64,000 nucleotides of DNA from Aquimarina acroporae (GCF_023195925.1 NZ_JALPRE010000020.1:1-64000), one strand, 5' to 3'; positions 18,458 through 26,491 are shown, counted from the first letter of the stretch. Numbers and translations are program-made. The notes: generated from the letters alone by a model not told the origin.

Positions 18458-18886
18458 TTGGAGGAAGAAAAGAAAATAATTGGCCGAACTGATAAAGTAG
18501 ACCTACCACTACTTGATTTAAAAGATATCGATGCTAAGATCGATACGGGAGCCTATACTTCTTCTATTCACTGCGTCGATATAAGAGAAATAGATCAAAC
18601 ATTACAGTGTAGTTTTTTAGATGCTATGCATCCTGAATACAACAGAAAGAGGTTTACTTTTAAAAATTATGATATTTCAGCGGTTAAAAGTAACAATGGT
18701 CAAGTTGAGGTAAAATATGCAATTCGAACCCAGATTGTAGTTTTCGAAAAGACATATCCTATTACGTTAAACCTATCTCCGGGTGATGATATGCGGTTTC
18801 CTCTTCTTATTAGTCGTAGGTTTTTAAGTGGAAAATTTTTGGTCGATCCTCAATTAGAAAATCAGTCTTATAATCAAAAATTATAA
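18458..18886 (+). CDS. RimB-like retropepsin-fold protease (COG4067/PF05618)
   Basis: Small cytoplasmic protein of the RimK-linked ATP-dependent zinc protease family, now viewed as retropepsin-like. The core reads KIIGRTDKVDLPLLDL, then AKIDTGAYTSSIHC with the DTGA motif of aspartic proteases, and ends RFPLLISRRFLSGKFLVDP, the second conserved motif. Homologues begin almost directly at the KIIGR segment, so I prefer the in-frame TTG at 18458 (142 aa). An ATG at 18392 would add 22 residues with no family match, and the longest frame (18281) would run into the uvrC start. Its stop overlaps the rimK ATG (TAATG). In relatives RimB trims glutamate tails that RimK adds to ribosomal protein S6; that role is inferred here from the neighbour. 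Confidence 0.82.
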   Translation: MEEEKKIIGRTDKVDLPLLDLKDIDAKIDTGAYTSSIHCVDIREIDQTLQCSFLDAMHPEYNRKRFTFKNYDISAVKSNNGQVEVKYAIRTQIVVFEKTYPITLNLSPGDDMRFPLLISRRFLSGKFLVDPQLENQSYNQKL

Positions 18887-19758
18887 TGAATATCAAAATC
18901 TTGTCGCGAAGTGCAAATTTGTATTCTACCAATGCACTTGTTCAAGCAGCGGTAAAGCGTAAACACAATGTACAGGTTATAGATCCACTTAATTGTGATA
19001 TTGTAATAGAAAGACAAAAACCAGAAATTTACTATCGTGGAAGAAGATTAGATCATGTAGATGCGGTTATTCCTCGAATAGGATCGTCTATTACGTTTTA
19101 CGGTACAGCGGTAGTACGGCAATTTGAGATGATGAATGTATTTACAACTTTAAAATCTCAGGCGCTCGTTCAATCTAGAGATAAGCTCAGAAGCTTACAA
19201 ATTCTATCAAAAGCGGGATTGGGGCTTCCAAAAACCGTATTTACCAATTACTCCAAAGATGTTTCTGAAGTAATTTTACATGTTGGAGGCGCTCCTTTGA
19301 TCATTAAGCTTCTAGAAGGAACACAAGGTTTGGGAGTTGTGCTAGCTGAAACTACAACAGCAGCAGAGTCTGTATTAGAAGCTTTTAATGGTTTACAGGC
19401 TCGTGTTATCGTACAAGAATTTATTAAAGAAGCCAAAGGTGCAGATGTAAGAGCTTTTGTGGTTGATGGAGAGGTGGTTGGAGCAATGAAAAGACAAGGT
19501 AAAGAAGGAGAGTTTCGTTCGAATCTACACAGAGGAGGTACCGCTTCATTAATTAAATTGACTCGGCATGAAGAGCAAGCTGCAATTATGGCTGCAAAAG
19601 CTTTGAAAATGGGGGTCGCTGGAGTAGATTTGCTGCAAAGTAATCGAGGACCGCTTATTCTTGAAGTAAATTCTTCTCCCGGGCTTGAAGGTATAGAAAC
19701 TGCTACGGGTAAGGATATTGCAAAGGCGATTATTAAATATATCGAAAGAAGTTTGTAG
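18886..19758 (+). CDS. rimK: RimK, ribosomal protein S6--L-glutamate ligase family (ATP-grasp)
   Basis: ATP-grasp ligase that adds glutamates to the C terminus of ribosomal protein S6 in studied bacteria. At 290 residues it has the N-terminal RimK segment (MNIKILSRSANLYSTNALVQAA, VIPRIGSSITFYGTAVVRQFEMM), the ATP-binding segment PLIIKLLEGTQGLGVVLAE, VQEFIKEAKGADVRAFVV, the basic RRGGTA-like HRGGTASLIKL and the Mg-binding GVDLL...ILEVNSSPGLEGIE. It lies between the RimB-like protease (1-base overlap) and an AstE-like hydrolase (4 bases), a set that recurs in bacteria as a tail-adding and trimming module. The substrate in this organism is inferred. Confidence 0.92.
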   Translation: MNIKILSRSANLYSTNALVQAAVKRKHNVQVIDPLNCDIVIERQKPEIYYRGRRLDHVDAVIPRIGSSITFYGTAVVRQFEMMNVFTTLKSQALVQSRDKLRSLQILSKAGLGLPKTVFTNYSKDVSEVILHVGGAPLIIKLLEGTQGLGVVLAETTTAAESVLEAFNGLQARVIVQEFIKEAKGADVRAFVVDGEVVGAMKRQGKEGEFRSNLHRGGTASLIKLTRHEEQAAIMAAKALKMGVAGVDLLQSNRGPLILEVNSSPGLEGIETATGKDIAKAIIKYIERSL

Positions 19759-19762
19759 GCAC

Positions 19763-20743
19763 ATGACAAAGAAAGAAAATACGCATATACTTAACATTCT
19801 GGGTAACGAAATTCCTTTAGGAACAAGTACTACCATTAATTTTAATATTGCAAAACTATATACCTCTACCAAAGTAGAGATTCCTATTATTATTGAAAGA
19901 TCTAAAGTTCCTGGCCCCACGGTTTTAATTACAGCAGGTATTCATGGAGATGAGATTAATGGTGTTGAGGTGGTACGACAGATTATTGCTAAGAAGATCA
20001 ATAAACCTGTAAAAGGAAGTATTATCTGTATTCCTGTTTTAAATGTTTTTGGGTTTTTAAATATGGATCGATTTTTTCCTGATGGACGAGATTTGAATAG
20101 GGTATTTCCCGGTACCAAAAATGGCTCATTGGCAACTAGATTTGCGTATCAATTTATCAATGAGATTCTTCCAGCTGCCGATTTTTGTTTAGATTTTCAT
20201 ACTGGTGGAGCAAGCAGATTTAATGCGCCACATATTAGAGTAGACCCTAAAAACGAACATTTAGTAAAATTTGCCAAAGTATTTAATGCTCCATTTATAT
20301 TGTATTCTAAAAATCTGGAGGGGTCGTACAGAGCTACCTGTGCAAAAAAGGGAATAGATATTTTGCTTTTTGAAGGAGGAAAATCTCAGAACAGTAGTAG
20401 AGATGTAGCAGTAGAAGGGGTAAAGGGAGTAATGCGAATTTTAAAACATTTTGAAATGTTGCATCCCAATTTTGAAGAACCTTTGGTAAATGCAAAAAGC
20501 ATCATAATTAAAAAGAGTTTTTGGATGCGAGCCAAATACAGTGGTCTTTTGCATATTAAAGTTCCTGTGAGTAAGCACGTAGAAAAAGGGGAGATTTTGG
20601 CAACGATTACAGATCCATATGGTAAAATGAGGCACGTTGTCAAAGCAAGTAACGAAGGCTATGTTATTAATGTAAATGAAGCCCCAATTGTGTATAAAGG
20701 AGATGCTATTTTTAGAATTACAAAAGAGCTAGAGGATGAATAA
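19763..20743 (+). CDS. Succinylglutamate desuccinylase/aspartoacylase family protein
   Basis: Zinc carboxypeptidase-fold hydrolase (AstE/AspA family, M14-like). I start it at ATG 19763 (326 aa), 4 bases after rimK. The longer frame from 19718 lies inside rimK. Zinc-site motifs are clear: HGDEINGVEVVRQ (HxxE), RDLNRVFPG (the Asn-Arg substrate pair) and DFCLDFHTGG (third ligand His). A C-terminal beta domain (about 235-326) resembles a lipoyl/barrel-sandwich fold (SGLLHIKVPVSKHVEKGEILATITDPYG). Although the name suggests arginine breakdown, no ast genes are near. Its place behind RimB-like and RimK genes argues for a part in glutamate-tail chemistry, which is inference. It overlaps the next gene by 8 bases. 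Confidence 0.85.
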   Translation: MTKKENTHILNILGNEIPLGTSTTINFNIAKLYTSTKVEIPIIIERSKVPGPTVLITAGIHGDEINGVEVVRQIIAKKINKPVKGSIICIPVLNVFGFLNMDRFFPDGRDLNRVFPGTKNGSLATRFAYQFINEILPAADFCLDFHTGGASRFNAPHIRVDPKNEHLVKFAKVFNAPFILYSKNLEGSYRATCAKKGIDILLFEGGKSQNSSRDVAVEGVKGVMRILKHFEMLHPNFEEPLVNAKSIIIKKSFWMRAKYSGLLHIKVPVSKHVEKGEILATITDPYGKMRHVVKASNEGYVINVNEAPIVYKGDAIFRITKELEDE

Positions 20744-21305
20744 GCAAGAACTTCGGGCAAAGTATAAAACGCTTAGAAATAGCTTAAGTGAAGATGAGGT
20801 TAATGAAAAAAGTATGAAAATTGCCAACAATTTACTTGAGCTGCCAATTTGGGAAAAATCATTTTTTCATCTTTTTTTATCGATACAAAAGCAAAAGGAA
20901 ATCAATACTGAATTTATTCTTCATATTCTTCAGGGAAAAGACAAAAATGTAGTGGTGTCTAAGAGTAATTTTCGTAACAATACTCTAGAAAATTTTTTGC
21001 TTACCGACGCCACAGTACTGAAAGTAAATTCCTTGGGAATTCCTGAACCCGATGGAGGAATCCCTATCCCAAATGAACATATAGAAGTAGTTTTTATACC
21101 ACTACTAGCTTTTGATTTATTAGGAAACAGAGTGGGTTATGGAAAGGGATTTTATGATCGATTTCTAGCCAGTTGTAAGCCAGAAACACTAAAAATAGGT
21201 CTTTCCTTTTTTACTGCTGAAGAGCAGATAGAAGGCATTATTCCTGAAGATATACGTCTAGACCTTTGTGTTACTCCGTTAAAAACGTACAATTTTGAGG
21301 GTTAA
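20736..21305 (+). CDS. 5-formyltetrahydrofolate cyclo-ligase
   Basis: Converts 5-formyl-THF to 5,10-methenyl-THF using ATP, salvaging one-carbon units. The 189 residues fit the family: an N-terminal basic helix (MNKQELRAKYKTLRNSLS), a substrate-pocket region, and the C-terminal signature VFIPLLAFDLLGNRVGYGKGFYDRFL, which holds the GxGKGxYDR phosphate-binding loop. The ATG lies inside the end of the AstE-like gene (8-base overlap), so it is translated as part of the same transcript. A functional link to the RimK set is not evident; this is probably operon sharing. Confidence 0.93.
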   Translation: MNKQELRAKYKTLRNSLSEDEVNEKSMKIANNLLELPIWEKSFFHLFLSIQKQKEINTEFILHILQGKDKNVVVSKSNFRNNTLENFLLTDATVLKVNSLGIPEPDGGIPIPNEHIEVVFIPLLAFDLLGNRVGYGKGFYDRFLASCKPETLKIGLSFFTAEEQIEGIIPEDIRLDLCVTPLKTYNFEG

Positions 21306-21366
21306 CTAACATTTTTTGATTTCAAGGATTCTTTACCCTATATTAGAAGTTCCTAATTTTTATAAA

Positions 21367-21768
21367 ATGTCCCAAAATATTGAAAGTGTTTGCATTATCG
21401 ATGATGATAGCATATACATAAATTTAGTGAGTAAGATTATTGAAATTAAAAGACTTTCAGAGTCTGTGATGGTTTTCAATAATGGAAAGGAAGCATTAGA
21501 TTTTTTTCAAGCTTCGATACAAGAAACAAAAACGGTAGATGTCCCTCAGGTTATTTTTCTTGATTTAAATATGCCAGTAATGGATGGTTGGGAATTCTTA
21601 ACTGAGTTTTCGAAAATCAAAAATGAATTACAGGATAAAATCGATTTGTATGTAGTGAGTTCATCTATAGATGATAGAGATATCAATCGAGCTAAGGCGA
21701 TAGATGTAGTGTCAGACTACATTACCAAGCCTCTTCAATCTGAAGATTTTGAAAGATTATTTAGATAA
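21367..21768 (+). CDS. Single-domain response regulator (CheY-like)
   Basis: A lone receiver domain of 133 residues with no output domain. The acidic pocket is IIDDDSIY, the phosphorylation site is the Asp in VIFLDLNMPVMDGWEF, the switch Ser is in YVVSSSIDDRD and the Lys in DYITKPL. I use the ATG at 21367 (MSQNIESVCIIDDD); the frame can be extended to 21316 but the added residues do not fit the fold. No histidine kinase is nearby, so the partner is unknown. It ends 4 bases before the converging lspA stop, with no room for a classical terminator. Confidence 0.9.
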   Translation: MSQNIESVCIIDDDSIYINLVSKIIEIKRLSESVMVFNNGKEALDFFQASIQETKTVDVPQVIFLDLNMPVMDGWEFLTEFSKIKNELQDKIDLYVVSSSIDDRDINRAKAIDVVSDYITKPLQSEDFERLFR

Positions 21769-21772
21769 AATT

Positions 21773-22378
21773 TTATAGCTTTTTTGGAAATGCCTTTTTG
21801 TTGAAAACAATCAACAAAAACACTCCTATGCTAATGGCAGAATCGGCAATGTTAAATACTGGATCGAAGAATGAAAAGTGTTTTCCTCCCCAAAAAGGAA
21901 TCCAGTCGGGCAGTACATCATCATAAAGTGTAAACTGAATCATGTCAACTACCTTACCGTAGAATATGGTTTCATATCCACCACCTTCAGGTAAAAACGC
22001 TGCAATATTGGTTTTGGTACTCTCTTCAAATAACATTCCGTAAAATACCGAATCAACAATATTCCCAAAAGCACCGGCAAAAATAAGAGCGATACAAAAG
22101 GTAAGAATCATTGGGCTATTCTTACGTACAGAGTCATAAAGCCAATATCCTATTCCGCCAATTGCGACAAGTCTAAATAGCGTAAGGATCAATTTGCCAT
22201 AACTTCCTGGGAGCTCAACTCCCCATGCCATTCCTTTATTTTCTACAAATACAATGCGAAACCAATCAAAGACTTTTACCTCTTCATGAAGAGCAAAATG
22301 AGTTTTAATGTAAAATTTTGTGATTTGATCAATCAACAAAACCAGAATTATAACTAAAATAGATTTCTTAATAGACAT
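21773..22378 (-). CDS. lspA: Lipoprotein signal peptidase (signal peptidase II)
   Basis: Inner-membrane aspartic protease cutting the signal peptide from lipoproteins before the lipid-bearing cysteine. The 201 residues contain four hydrophobic segments and the conserved blocks DQITKFYIK, ENKGMAWGVELPG, GAFGNIVDSVFYG (first catalytic Asp) and VFNIADSAISIGVFLL (second catalytic Asp). Bacteroidota members carry an insertion between the last two, as seen here. In many flavobacteria lspA follows the DksA-like gene and ileS directly; here a five-gene sigma/adhesin cassette separates them. The window encodes many lipoproteins that are its substrates. Confidence 0.95.
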   Translation of the reverse strand: MSIKKSILVIILVLLIDQITKFYIKTHFALHEEVKVFDWFRIVFVENKGMAWGVELPGSYGKLILTLFRLVAIGGIGYWLYDSVRKNSPMILTFCIALIFAGAFGNIVDSVFYGMLFEESTKTNIAAFLPEGGGYETIFYGKVVDMIQFTLYDDVLPDWIPFWGGKHFSFFDPVFNIADSAISIGVFLLIVFNKKAFPKKL

Positions 22379-22428
22379 ACATGTATCTGTTTACATCGGT
22401 ATTAAAAGAGACGGACAAAAATAGTGTT

Positions 22429-23052
22429 TTATTTTGTTTTATAAACACTTATATCTCCGCTAATAGAGTTTAAGGTTATTTTATGTAATCCGGTAATTTT
22501 TTGAGATCTTAGTTTACCTAATTTTGTGATGGCTTTTACTTCGGCATTTTTTGTTGTTATTTTAATATCGCCGCTCAAAGTATTGATGGTAGCATCTCCT
22601 GTAAAGTTGTCAAGCATGCAATCACCAGATTTAAGTTCTACAAAGAGCGTTTTTAACTGGCCTCTACTATTTAAGGAAGCATAATCAGAGCGTACAGTTA
22701 CTTTAAGATGAGATGGGATTTTAAATGTGGCTTTAATAGCAATTACTTTGTGTGCACTAAGTTTGTCATTAAAATTGTCTGAAAATGGTTGAACATCGTC
22801 TTGAATGATCAACTTTTTATGCTCTCGATGTGATTTAATGAGAATGTTGTCTTTGTATTCTCCTTCCGAGATCGCATTATAGATAATTTTGTCTTTTGAA
22901 GTATTTGTGATGTCAATTTGAAAAATATTGTCTAAAACAATGATCACTTCTTCAATTCCGGTAGCATCAATACTTTTGTCAAAAGTAGATTGCCCTAAAA
23001 TGGGAGTGCTCAATACTGTAAAGAGTAAAAAAAAAGAATTTGACCACCTCAT
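22429..23052 (-). CDS. DUF4097-type putative adhesin-like secreted protein
   Basis: A 207-residue secreted protein, with a signal peptide MRWSNSFFLLFTVLSTPILGQ. The second half is made of short beta repeats containing LKSGDCMLDNFTGDATINTLSGDIKI and LNSISGDISVY, the SGDI-type rungs of the DUF4097 right-handed beta-solenoid family. It lacks the clear two-step ladder of its two upstream neighbours and is the most divergent of the three. It lies downstream of sigma/anti-sigma genes on the same strand and is probably under the same ECF control. Function unknown; the adhesin label is only the family name. Confidence 0.72.
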   Translation of the reverse strand: MRWSNSFFLLFTVLSTPILGQSTFDKSIDATGIEEVIIVLDNIFQIDITNTSKDKIIYNAISEGEYKDNILIKSHREHKKLIIQDDVQPFSDNFNDKLSAHKVIAIKATFKIPSHLKVTVRSDYASLNSRGQLKTLFVELKSGDCMLDNFTGDATINTLSGDIKITTKNAEVKAITKLGKLRSQKITGLHKITLNSISGDISVYKTK

Positions 23053-23107
23053 ACTTCGAAAGTAGCCAAATTCTTTTTACTATGAAACATCTGCTTTTAC
23101 TAATATA

Positions 23108-23821
23108 CTATTGTTTTCTGATAAAAATACTACCACTTATTGTTTTGAGATGTAAATCGCTTCTTACATCACCAAAAGTACCAGTTACTTTGCTCCCAAC
23201 TATTCGATTTTTTCCTTGATCAAATTCTAATTCTTTGTCAGAATATATCATTCCGGAAATAGTTTCTGCTTTTAATCTGGATTTTGCGATATGTATATCT
23301 ATGTCACCACTTATGGTGTATAGCTCTAAATCACCGTCGTAGTTTTTGATGTCTATGTTTCCGCTAATAATATCAACCATTAACTTACCTTGATAATTTT
23401 CTGAAGCAACACTTCCTGAGATACTCTTTACTTTAAGTTTTGAATTTTTAGGTAGATAAAGTGTGTAGTTGGCATCAATATCGAAGTTGTTACAAGGCCC
23501 CCAATTGTTTTTCTTGTTAGATTTTCCTTCTTTTTTCCATTTGTCAAATAAATCACCATAATCTGATTTGATATCCAATACCGAAGAAGTATTGTTTACT
23601 TTTAGCGTAAAGTAATCGTCATATTCTCCATCATTAACACTTACTTCTGCTTTGAGATAAACTTCATTTTTATCCCATGTTTTAATATTGATATCGTCTG
23701 CAAATTTGAATTCAACTTTTACCAGATCAGCAGATGTGCTAATTTCCTTTTCAATTGTTTTTTGAGCATGTATTTGTAGCGTGATAAAGCATAATACTGC
23801 TAGAGTGAGTACATTTTTCAT
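23108..23821 (-). CDS. DUF4097-type putative adhesin-like secreted protein
   Basis: A 237-residue protein with signal peptide MKNVLTLAVLCFITLQIHAQ. After a beta-sandwich-like N-terminal part (KVEFKFADDINIKTWDKNEVYLKAEV) come solenoid rungs with repeated ISG motifs: VKSISGSVASENYQG, VDIISGNIDIKNYDG, LYTISGDIDIHIAK, AETISGMIYS, and LKTISGSIFI at the end. This is the standard DUF4097 pattern. It sits 37 bases after the third paralogue and 55 bases before the next one, in the same run. The protein is probably periplasmic or surface-bound; its ligand is unknown. Confidence 0.78.
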   Translation of the reverse strand: MKNVLTLAVLCFITLQIHAQKTIEKEISTSADLVKVEFKFADDINIKTWDKNEVYLKAEVSVNDGEYDDYFTLKVNNTSSVLDIKSDYGDLFDKWKKEGKSNKKNNWGPCNNFDIDANYTLYLPKNSKLKVKSISGSVASENYQGKLMVDIISGNIDIKNYDGDLELYTISGDIDIHIAKSRLKAETISGMIYSDKELEFDQGKNRIVGSKVTGTFGDVRSDLHLKTISGSIFIRKQ

Positions 23822-23858
23822 GTTTTCGTTTTTTGATTAATTGATGATTGACCTCTTT

Positions 23859-24614
23859 TTATTTTTTTCTAAGGTAAATATTACCAGTAGATGATCTTAG
23901 ACTTATATCTACACCGCCATTATTAATGCTGGTGTTTACGGTTCTTTTTCCTGCCACAATTTTCATGTCTTTATCTGCCTCAGGAAATTTGATATCGAAA
24001 TCGGTATAAATTTCTCCCATACTTGTTTTTAAGGAAAGGTTGGCTGGTGTTCCCGATGGTAAGGCTACATCGATAGCTCCTGTAGAAGAAACTAGAGATA
24101 TAGGGGAGCTCTGACTAACTTTGGTAAAAACAACATTAACTACTCCCGTAGCTGTTCGAGCTACGATAGGTCCTGTAACATCTGTCATGTTAATATCTCC
24201 AACATTGGTAGATGCTTCAATTTCTGAAGAAAACCCTTTTAAAAAAATACTCCCAAGGTTACTTCGTTCAATACTAACATTAACATCTTTAGGAAGGTAT
24301 ATTGAGAGTCCATCGCTATGCATACCTTTTAGATTACGAACAGCTAAAATGTCCCCTTCTTTTTTAACATATATACCTATGCCAGTATTATCACTCCCTC
24401 CAGCATAAACTGCTTTTAAGCCCTTTGCTCGCTCAGGCATTTCACGTCCTTCTCCAAGTATTAGGATTTCATTTTTGTCGTGCGCTTCTATTTTTACATC
24501 GCTTTCTGAGCTAATTTTAACCTTTTTAACTCCTTGTAGTGACTGTGTGTAATTTTGTGCTTTTGTCTGTACCGCAGTTAAGAATAAGATACTTAAGATT
24601 ATTATTTTTTTCAT
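23859..24614 (-). CDS. DUF4097-type putative adhesin-like secreted protein
   Basis: A 251-residue protein with signal peptide MKKIIILSILFLTAVQTKAQ. The mature part starts with VKKVKISSESDVKIEAHDKNEILI and continues as a ladder of short beta turns (IERSNLGSIFLKGFSSEIEA, NVGDINMTDVTGPIVA, SSTGAIDVALPSG, TSMGEIYTDF), ending DISLRSSTGNIYLRKK. It is the first of three related genes placed directly after the anti-sigma gene (19 bases), which makes the trio likely members of one transcript. They may be envelope-stress outputs of the sigma factor, but that is inference. Confidence 0.76.
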   Translation of the reverse strand: MKKIIILSILFLTAVQTKAQNYTQSLQGVKKVKISSESDVKIEAHDKNEILILGEGREMPERAKGLKAVYAGGSDNTGIGIYVKKEGDILAVRNLKGMHSDGLSIYLPKDVNVSIERSNLGSIFLKGFSSEIEASTNVGDINMTDVTGPIVARTATGVVNVVFTKVSQSSPISLVSSTGAIDVALPSGTPANLSLKTSMGEIYTDFDIKFPEADKDMKIVAGKRTVNTSINNGGVDISLRSSTGNIYLRKK

Positions 24615-24633
24615 CTGTTCTGTTTTTTGATTT

Positions 24634-25425
24634 TTAAATTAGATTCGGAAGACCAATTTTTACCTGGTCTCTCACATAATTTGGGGTTTCTTCATTTTGA
24701 AGTAACTTTTCCATAGACGGAACCGCGCGTTTTTCCTCTATAGAAACTAATATTTGAATTAATTCAATTTGCATACTCGGATCTAGTTCCATATCCAGAG
24801 CATCTATTAATGCTTTACGTACCATCTCGTTATCTGAGAATTTTGCGAGTGCTTCTGCAGCAGCTAGTCTCACATTAATATGGTCATCATAATGCATTTT
24901 GGTGATTAAAGCTTTTAGAATTTCATTTCCTGGCTTTTCAAACTCTTCAGCATAGTTTACTGCTTGCAGTCGTTTACTAGCCGATTCGTTTTCGATTAGA
25001 GAAATGGTCATTGCTTCTTTCATTTGTGTTTTTTCTTTTCGTAGTACAGCCATTTCCTGAGATAAAGATTCATTGTTTTGAAGCGTTCCAAAGTAATATG
25101 CCGAAAACATTAATGCTATGGTCGCAGCGATCTGTAATGGAGTTTTCCAGGTATTTCTGGAGACTCTAGATAGTGATACCACTTTAGAATCATCTTGTAG
25201 TTCTTTTTCCTTTTGTAACATCGTCTCAAAATCTAACTTCAAACTTTCATCTGGGAGTTGTTGAGGTTCGTTTTTGATGGCTGTAAAAACTTCCTGAAGT
25301 TCCATCAAGGCCTTTTTACAATTCTCACATCTAGAAATGTGAGATTCGATGAGTTGAGATGTTTTGTCATCTAGATTTCCATCTATATACTCTATAAGCT
25401 GATCTTCTATTTGTTTACAATTCAT
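24634..25425 (-). CDS. Anti-sigma factor: zf-HC2 domain, one TM segment, HEAT-repeat C terminus
   Basis: A 263-residue membrane-spanning partner for the sigma factor encoded 4 bases upstream. The cytoplasmic N terminus has the zinc-binding anti-sigma signature HISRCENC (His29, Cys33, Cys36). One transmembrane segment lies at about 95-114 (TPLQIAATIALMFSAYYFG), then a coiled stretch, then C-terminal helical repeats (DDHINVRLAAAEALAKF, NEMVRKALIDALDMELDPSM, KRAVPSMEKLLQNEETP) of HEAT type that would face the periplasm. That sensor-like outer half is probably where the signal is read. It keeps the ECF sigma factor inactive until then (family knowledge). Confidence 0.88.
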   Translation of the reverse strand: MNCKQIEDQLIEYIDGNLDDKTSQLIESHISRCENCKKALMELQEVFTAIKNEPQQLPDESLKLDFETMLQKEKELQDDSKVVSLSRVSRNTWKTPLQIAATIALMFSAYYFGTLQNNESLSQEMAVLRKEKTQMKEAMTISLIENESASKRLQAVNYAEEFEKPGNEILKALITKMHYDDHINVRLAAAEALAKFSDNEMVRKALIDALDMELDPSMQIELIQILVSIEEKRAVPSMEKLLQNEETPNYVRDQVKIGLPNLI

Positions 25426-25429
25426 CGTT

Positions 25430-25963
25430 TTAAATATTTTGGAGATAATGATCTTTTAATTTGTGTATAGCTCTATGTACTTTTGTCTTAACTGCACCAG
25501 TAGTAGAATTTGTTATTTCTGCAATTTCTTGATATTTAATACCCTGATATCGACTCATAACTACCAATTCTCTATCGCTTTTACTTAGTTGGTTAAGCGC
25601 TTTATGTAACTGTTCGTTTGTTTCAATTTTATCAATATTATCTTCAGTTTGACTTTCAGTTTTATATGTGATATCATCTAATCGTTGAGCCGATGATTTC
25701 TGCCTCTGATAATGATCAGAAAATATGTTTCTTGCGATGGTGTATATCCAAGATGAAAATTTTCCATTTTTATAAGAAGTTCTATACTTAATCGCCTTAT
25801 AAAAAACTTCTTGAGTAATGTCCTGGCTTACTTCTTTGTCTCTGGTCATCTTTACTATGAAATTAAAGATGCGAATGTGATATCTTTCAAATAGAATACT
25901 CATCATGTCCAAATTACCGTTGGATACCAGAATCATTAACTCTTCATCACTTAAATTTTTCAA
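25430..25963 (-). CDS. RNA polymerase sigma factor, ECF subfamily
   Basis: A 177-residue sigma-70 family protein. Region 2 includes ILFERYHIRIFNFIVKMTRDKEVSQDITQEVFYKAI and the -10-melting stretch FSSWIYTIARNIFSDHYQR. Region 4 is the helix-turn-helix QLSKSDRELVVMSRYQGIKYQEIAEITNSTTGAVKTKVHRAIHKLK. It is the first gene of the sigma/anti-sigma/adhesin run. The spacing to the anti-sigma gene is 4 bases, the usual regulator pair arrangement. ECF factors of this type usually drive their own operon; no repeated promoter motif could be established here by eye. Confidence 0.93.
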   Translation of the reverse strand: MKNLSDEELMILVSNGNLDMMSILFERYHIRIFNFIVKMTRDKEVSQDITQEVFYKAIKYRTSYKNGKFSSWIYTIARNIFSDHYQRQKSSAQRLDDITYKTESQTEDNIDKIETNEQLHKALNQLSKSDRELVVMSRYQGIKYQEIAEITNSTTGAVKTKVHRAIHKLKDHYLQNI

Positions 25964-26032
25964 GATGTTAGTCTTTTTTGGTCAGTTTCTATTAGTAATA
26001 CCTGTGTTTTTTAAAAAGGTTACATACAAGGT

Positions 26033-26070
26033 AAAAAAAAGACCTCAAAGGTTTTAAAACCTTTGAGGTC
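26033..26070 (-). terminator. Terminator of the ileS/DksA-like unit
   Basis: A perfect 30-nt palindrome at 26041-26070 (GACCTCAAAGGTTTT and its mirror) is followed on the minus strand by a run of eight T (26033-26040). It separates the DksA-like gene from the sigma-factor gene downstream. Confidence 0.88.
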
Positions 26071-26104
26071 GATTCTATACTATAGAAAGAATACTTTTGT
26101 ATTC

Positions 26105-26491
26105 TTATCGTTTCTGCATATTCTTAGCTTCGATACTTAATGTTGCGTGAGGAACCAATTTTAGTCGTTCAGGATTAATCAATTTTCCGGTCACACGACA
26201 AATACCGTACGTTTTGTTTTCTATACGTAACAAAGCGTTCTTGAGATCACGAACAAATTTCTCTTGTCTTATAGCAAGTTGTGTGTTTGCTTCTTTAGAC
26301 ATAGTTTCACTGCCTTCTTCAAAAGCTTTAAATGTTGGAGAAGTGTCATCAGTACCATTGTTCCCGTCATTTTTATAGGCACTTCTTAGTAATTCCAAAT
26401 CTTTTTGCGCTTTTTCCATTTTCTCAACGATAATATCTCTGAATTTTTCCAAATCAGAATCGCTGTACCTTACTTTGATATCTCCTGCCAT
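26105..26491 (-). CDS. TraR/DksA family protein lacking most zinc-finger cysteines
   Basis: A 128-residue protein with a long helical N-terminal hairpin (DLEKFRDIIVEKMEKAQKDLELLRSAY) and the DksA-like C terminus YGICRVTGKLINPERLKLVPHATLSIEAKN. In DksA this part is a four-cysteine zinc finger; here only one cysteine remains, although the surrounding residues (YGIC, RL, P) are kept. The same loss is, to my knowledge, usual for the Bacteroidota branch. The acidic residues at the coiled-coil tip differ from E. coli DksA, so a role as RNA polymerase secondary-channel regulator is plausible but not shown. It follows ileS by 4 bases. Confidence 0.87.
   Translation of the reverse strand: MAGDIKVRYSDSDLEKFRDIIVEKMEKAQKDLELLRSAYKNDGNNGTDDTSPTFKAFEEGSETMSKEANTQLAIRQEKFVRDLKNALLRIENKTYGICRVTGKLINPERLKLVPHATLSIEAKNMQKR

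Noticed and set aside
19248..19920. Long minus-strand frames over rimK
   Set aside because: They shadow a gene with clear family motifs on the plus strand and have biased, low-sense composition.
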